Assembly (NCBI RefSeq): GCF_030825785.1
Contig: NZ_JAPJPG010000053.1
Location: 1 to 8,660, forward strand
Reading direction: 5' to 3'
DNA: 8,660 nucleotides
Source: Anaerococcus sp.
Lineage (GTDB): Bacteria > Bacillota > Clostridia > Tissierellales > Peptoniphilaceae
Every line of letters starts with the position of its first letter. The first letter of the stretch is position 1. This document shows, piece by piece, positions 7,006 through 8,660 of the stretch. The notes beneath the pieces were generated by a model. That model ran no database searches. It was not told the origin of the DNA and was given only the letters and a program-made list of their open reading frames with translations. The position numbers and the translations under genes were made by a program.

Positions 7006-7011
7006 TATAAT
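7006..7011 (+). promoter_or_regulatory. TATAAT box abutting the HAD start codon (leaderless type)
   Basis: A perfect TATAAT ends 6 bases before the ATG at 7018, and nothing resembling a ribosome binding site lies between. The -35 region at 17-base spacing (CAAAAT, 6983-6988) is weak and there is no TG extension. The geometry is the same as at the radical SAM gene. Confidence 0.4.
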
Positions 7012-7017
7012 AAGTTT

Positions 7018-7845
7018 ATGATTAAACTAATAACAATAGATGTGGACGGAACATTAGTAACTCCACTTAAAAGATTAACAAAAAAGAATAAAGAAGCGAT
7101 AAAAAAAGCGAGAAAGGCTGGGATTCACATTGCCCTAGTTAGCGGTAGACCCTTCCATAGCATGATTCATCTTATAGAAGAATTAGATCTATGTAACAAT
7201 GGACACTTTACAATCTGCCAAAACGGATCTTACATCTACGATAACTTCACAAGAAAGCCAATGTTTGGGACCTACCAAAGCCCTAAGGACCTCCTTATAG
7301 TTGATAGAATGCTTGAAGGATATAAATTAGAATTATCTAGTATGGATGGTGATGGTTTTTACACGAGACACAAAAACCCAAACTTCTATACAAAAATGGA
7401 CGCTAGAATAAACAAGCTCCCAATAAAAACAGTAGCCTACGAGGATTGGCCAAAAGATAAAGACTTCGGAAGATTTCTTATTCTAGGATCCGCAAGCGAG
7501 ATCAACCGCTTTATCAAAAATATGCCAAAAGCCTTAAAAGAAAACTACTACCCAGTCCAAACTGCCCCCTTTCTAATAGAGGTGATGAACAAAAACACCA
7601 ACAAGGGCTACGCCATAGGCCAAATGATAGAAAAACTGGGCCTTGATATGAGTGAAGTCATGGCAATGGGAAACGAAAAAAACGACATCCCCATGCTAGA
7701 AAAAGCAGGCTTTGCCGTAGCTATGGGTAATGCCGTAGAAGAACTCAAAGCCCGCGCTGACTTCATAACTAAATCCAATCTCAATTCTGGGGTGGGATAT
7801 GCTATTGAGAGGTTGATTGATAATGGGAAGGAGAGATATTTTTAA
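7018..7845 (+). CDS. Cof-type HAD-superfamily (IIB) sugar/nucleotide phosphatase
   Basis: This 275-residue cytosolic hydrolase has the standard HAD motifs. Motif I is ITIDVDGTL, with nucleophile Asp8 and Asp10. Motif II is Ser42 in ALVSGRP. Motif III is Lys196 in NKGYAI. Motif IV is MGNEKNDIPML (217-226). A Cof/YidA-like C2 cap lies between residues about 80 and 190. Family members dephosphorylate sugar phosphates, FMN, PLP or nucleotide intermediates; the substrate here is unknown. In motif IV the first aspartate of the common GDxxND is Asn219, while Asp223 is kept. The start is the ATG at 7018: the upstream extension to 6949 crosses the promoter region and adds non-family residues. No Shine-Dalgarno is present. 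C-ending codons are commoner in its second half than in neighbouring genes. The palindrome AGATATTTTTAAAAATATCT (7834-7853) overlaps the stop codon. Confidence 0.88.
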   Translation: MIKLITIDVDGTLVTPLKRLTKKNKEAIKKARKAGIHIALVSGRPFHSMIHLIEELDLCNNGHFTICQNGSYIYDNFTRKPMFGTYQSPKDLLIVDRMLEGYKLELSSMDGDGFYTRHKNPNFYTKMDARINKLPIKTVAYEDWPKDKDFGRFLILGSASEINRFIKNMPKALKENYYPVQTAPFLIEVMNKNTNKGYAIGQMIEKLGLDMSEVMAMGNEKNDIPMLEKAGFAVAMGNAVEELKARADFITKSNLNSGVGYAIERLIDNGKERYF

Positions 7846-7853
7846 AAATATCT
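7834..7853 (+). repeat. AT-rich perfect palindrome over the HAD stop codon
   Basis: AGATATTTTTAAAAATATCT is a perfect 20-base palindrome covering the last three codons and the stop of the HAD gene, followed by TTG. As RNA it would give an 8-bp AT stem with a TTAA loop. It could slow the polymerase or protect the 3' end, but it is too weak and lacks the T-run of a proper terminator. Confidence 0.35.
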
Positions 7854-7885
7854 TTGACTGAAAGTTTTTTATAAAAAATATTTAT

Positions 7886-7926
7886 GTATTAGAATTATAT
7901 CCTGAAGCAGGGTTGTACCCTTCGAA
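7886..7926 (+). repeat. Direct repeat copy 1 (CAGGGTTG-ACCCTTCGAA type)
   Basis: This segment matches 7991-8030 over its whole length. The last 19 bases (7908-7926) differ at one position only, and both copies begin with GTATT followed by a similar AT-rich stretch and TGAA. The core holds a short palindrome (GGGT-TGT-ACCC) and TTCGAA. The two copies are about 104 bases apart. Confidence 0.7.
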
Positions 7927-7990
7927 GCTCAATGTATAAGTAGATTTATTTAAAATATTTTAATACGTATTATGAAACTAGTATTTCTTT

Positions 7991-8030
7991 GTATTGGAAT
8001 ATACTTTTGAACAGGGTTGAACCCTTCGAA
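7991..8030 (+). repeat. Direct repeat copy 2 (CAGGGTTG-ACCCTTCGAA type)
   Basis: Second copy of the repeat at 7886-7926. Here the core is the cleaner palindrome GGGTT-G-AACCC followed by TTCGAA. The tag GAACCCTTCG recurs exactly at 8167-8176. The related ATCCCTTCGA appears on the minus strand at 8580-8589. Confidence 0.7.
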
Positions 8031-8032
8031 CC

Positions 8033-8083
8033 CAAGGGGAAAGGCTAAGGGGGCGGCAGAGGCCCCTCTACCCTTTCCCCTTG
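8033..8083. repeat. Strong GC-rich hairpin
   Basis: CAAGGGGAAAGG (8033-8044) and CCTTTCCCCTTG (8072-8083) pair perfectly over 12 bp. The inside continues with TAAGGGGGC against GGCCCCTCTA with few mismatches, leaving a small loop around GGCAGA. The segment is far richer in G and C than the rest of the window. No T-run follows, so it is a structural repeat and not a classic terminator. It lies directly between direct repeat copy 2 and the inverted composite element. Confidence 0.7.
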
Positions 8084-8134
8084 ACCCCTTTGTCATTCAC
8101 CCCCTCTGCTCCTTGGCGGAGTGCGGTATTTGTT

Positions 8135-8158
8135 GATTGGCTTACGCCAATCTTTTTT
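8135..8158 (+). terminator. Rho-independent terminator in the left unit
   Basis: GATTGGC (8135-8141) and GCCAATC (8146-8152) form a perfect 7-bp stem with loop TTAC, followed at once by six T (8153-8158). It is a textbook terminator for plus-strand transcripts, such as read-through from the HAD gene about 290 bases upstream. Confidence 0.8.
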
Positions 8159-8205
8159 AGTAGGCAGAACCCTTCGTTTTAGTTTGTTTTAAAGCTGGGA
8201 ATTCC

Positions 8206-8279
8206 TAATCATCGTTCGCTAAAAATTTATAACTCGCTTCGCTCAAACAGATAAATTTTCATAACGCTCACTCTGATTA
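8206..8279 (+). repeat. Large stem-loop B with conserved loop
   Basis: The outer arms TAATCA (8206-8211) and TGATTA (8274-8279) enclose a mostly unpaired middle. An inner 9-bp stem, AAAATTTAT/ATAAATTTT (8222-8230 with 8251-8259), closes on the 20-base loop AACTCGCTTCGCTCAAACAG. The stem-loop at 8470-8557 is its homologue in opposite orientation. Confidence 0.7.
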
Positions 8280-8353
8280 TACATGCAACCCGGTAAAGGT
8301 TATTTATAAGATATGCAAGGTATATAGTGTATTCTTATCTAAACAAGCTAAAA

Positions 8354-8383
8354 AATTCCTCGTAGCTTCGCTACATCAGAATT
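8354..8383. repeat. Central small hairpin with GCGAAGC turn
   Basis: GTAGC (8362-8366) and GCTAC (8370-8374) pair around TTC, with outer arms AATTC/GAATT (8354-8358 with 8379-8383). On the minus strand the tip reads GCGAAGC, a sequence known to form an unusually stable DNA mini-hairpin. The flanks AAGCT...AATTCCT and the TTCGCTA string also resemble the left side of stem-loop B, so this may be a shortened relative. Confidence 0.5.
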
Positions 8384-8419
8384 ATATAAAGTTAGTATAG
8401 AATAAATAAAAACTGATAC

Positions 8420-8437
8420 GCTTTGCAAAAGCAAAGC
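8420..8437. repeat. Short perfect hairpin
   Basis: GCTTTGC (8420-8426) and GCAAAGC (8431-8437) form a 7-bp stem with an AAAA loop. It sits in the centre of the composite element, between the two large stem-loops. There is no T-run on either strand. Confidence 0.55.
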
Positions 8438-8469
8438 TTACCCCATCCCCCACTCAATGGACGAGTAGA

Positions 8470-8557
8470 AATGTCTAATCAAGTCTCTCGTTAAGAAAAT
8501 CGATTTGTTTGAGCGTTAGCGAGTTATCGATTTTAAGAGAGACGGAGATTAGACATT
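8470..8557 (-). repeat. Large stem-loop B' with conserved loop, inverted relative to B
   Basis: The arms pair over nearly their whole length: AATGTCTAATC/GATTAGACATT (11 bp), GTCTCTC/GAGAGAC (7 bp) and AAAATCGAT/ATCGATTTT (9 bp, 8496-8504 with 8526-8534). Only small internal mismatches interrupt the stem. On the minus strand the loop starts AACTCGCTAACGCTCAAACA, almost the loop of stem-loop B. Confidence 0.8.
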
Positions 8558-8604
8558 GTTAAATCCAAGGACAAGTAAGTCGAAGGGATCCCCCTAACAA
8601 CAAA

Positions 8605-8621
8605 GATTTGCGTAGCAAATC
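8605..8621 (-). terminator. Terminator-like hairpin in the right unit
   Basis: On the minus strand GATTTGC-TAC-GCAAATC is followed by TTTGTTGTT. It is the counterpart of the plus-strand terminator at 8135-8158, but with a weaker stem and an interrupted T-run. It would act on transcripts entering from the right. Confidence 0.45.
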
Positions 8622-8660
8622 GACCTTTTCCGCACTCCGCTTTAGGAGCAGAGGGGGGTG

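Larger units (their letters stand above)
8098..8285 (+). repeat. Inverted composite element, left unit
   Basis: The unit reads, in order: CACCCCC-TCTGCTCC-TTGG-CGGAGTGCGG (8098-8126), a terminator hairpin (8135-8158), the tag GAACCCTTCG (8167-8176), an AT-rich linker with GTTTTAGTTTGT, and a large stem-loop (8206-8279) ending near ACAT (8281-8284). Each part has a counterpart in the same order on the minus strand between 8660 and 8467. It contains no ORF of note. The pairing of whole units makes 8098-8660 quasi-palindromic, as in REPIN-like or MITE-like intergenic repeats, though no family is recognised. Confidence 0.65.
8467..8660 (-). repeat. Inverted composite element, right unit (cut by window edge)
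   Basis: Read on the minus strand from 8660, the unit gives CACCCCCC-TCTGCTCC-TAAAG-CGGAGTGCGG, then a GATTTGC/GCAAATC hairpin (8621-8605), the tag ATCCCTTCGA, a linker, and a large stem-loop down to ACAT near 8470. The order and spacing follow the left unit (8098-8285), with base changes throughout. This means two diverged copies and not a recent duplication. Homology may continue past the window end. Confidence 0.65.

Noticed and set aside
8012..8033. tRNA T-arm-like string (minus strand GGGTTCGAAGGG)
   Set aside because: No acceptor stem, anticodon arm or CCA context surrounds it, so no tRNA or tmRNA can be built.
8033..8083. Possible G-quadruplex
   Set aside because: Only two runs of four or five G occur on the strand; the remaining runs are GG, and the hairpin pairing is far stronger.
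8098..8660. Retron non-coding RNA or CRISPR-like array
   Set aside because: No reverse transcriptase or cas gene is in the window, the symmetry is two whole inverted units and not a1/a2 ends, and there are no regularly spaced identical repeats.
7846..8660. Replication origin
   Set aside because: No cluster of DnaA boxes (TTATCCACA-like) was seen despite the hairpins.

Overview
The window is chromosomal DNA of a low-GC Gram-positive bacterium. The evidence is strong AAGGAGG-type ribosome binding sites, sigma-A-like promoters, AT-rich intergenic DNA, one TTG start, and a gene set typical of amino-acid-fermenting anaerobic Firmicutes: alanine dehydrogenase, M20 amidohydrolase, NhaC antiporter and a TIGR01212-type radical SAM protein. 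A Peptoniphilaceae/Tissierellia-type organism (Anaerococcus, Peptoniphilus or a relative) is my best guess from gene content. That guess is inference; no rRNA or marker gene is present.

Layout. Positions 1-219 hold a possible 20-residue tail of an upstream gene and then a promoter, with a palindrome over its -35, for an NhaC-family antiporter (220-1752, +). The antiporter converges on a minus-strand six-helix membrane protein of unknown function (1860-2624), and a long stem-loop between them looks like a shared terminator. Next come three minus-strand genes read from right to left: M20 amidohydrolase (4269-5441), radical SAM protein (3303-4232) and isochorismatase-like cysteine hydrolase (2719-3318). 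The last two overlap by 16 bases. A 377-base gap (5442-5818) holds the M20 promoter, several inverted repeats and the strong terminator of alanine dehydrogenase (5819-6934, -, TTG start). Alanine dehydrogenase is transcribed divergently from a Cof-type HAD phosphatase (7018-7845, +).

How the genes fit together. The M20 enzyme would free amino acids from N-acyl or peptide-like conjugates. Alanine dehydrogenase interconverts alanine with pyruvate, ammonia and NADH. NhaC exchanges sodium and protons (or organic acids, in some family members). This suits an amino-acid fermenter, but the genes have separate promoters and are not one pathway operon. Two genes (radical SAM and HAD) share an architecture of TATAAT, six bases, ATG, with no Shine-Dalgarno sequence, so they may be read from leaderless mRNAs.

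The most unusual part is the last 815 bases (7846-8660), which have no credible ORF but dense structure. A direct repeat of about 41 bp (7886-7926 and 7991-8030) and a GC-rich hairpin (8033-8083) lead into a quasi-palindromic element. In it, a unit of roughly 190 bp (8098-8285) recurs in inverted orientation (8467-8660). Each unit carries a CACCCCC-TCTGCTCC box, a terminator-like hairpin, a CCCTTCG tag and a large stem-loop. The two large stem-loops keep nearly the same 20-base loop while their stem bases change in compensating pairs. The second unit runs into the window edge, so the full extent is unknown.
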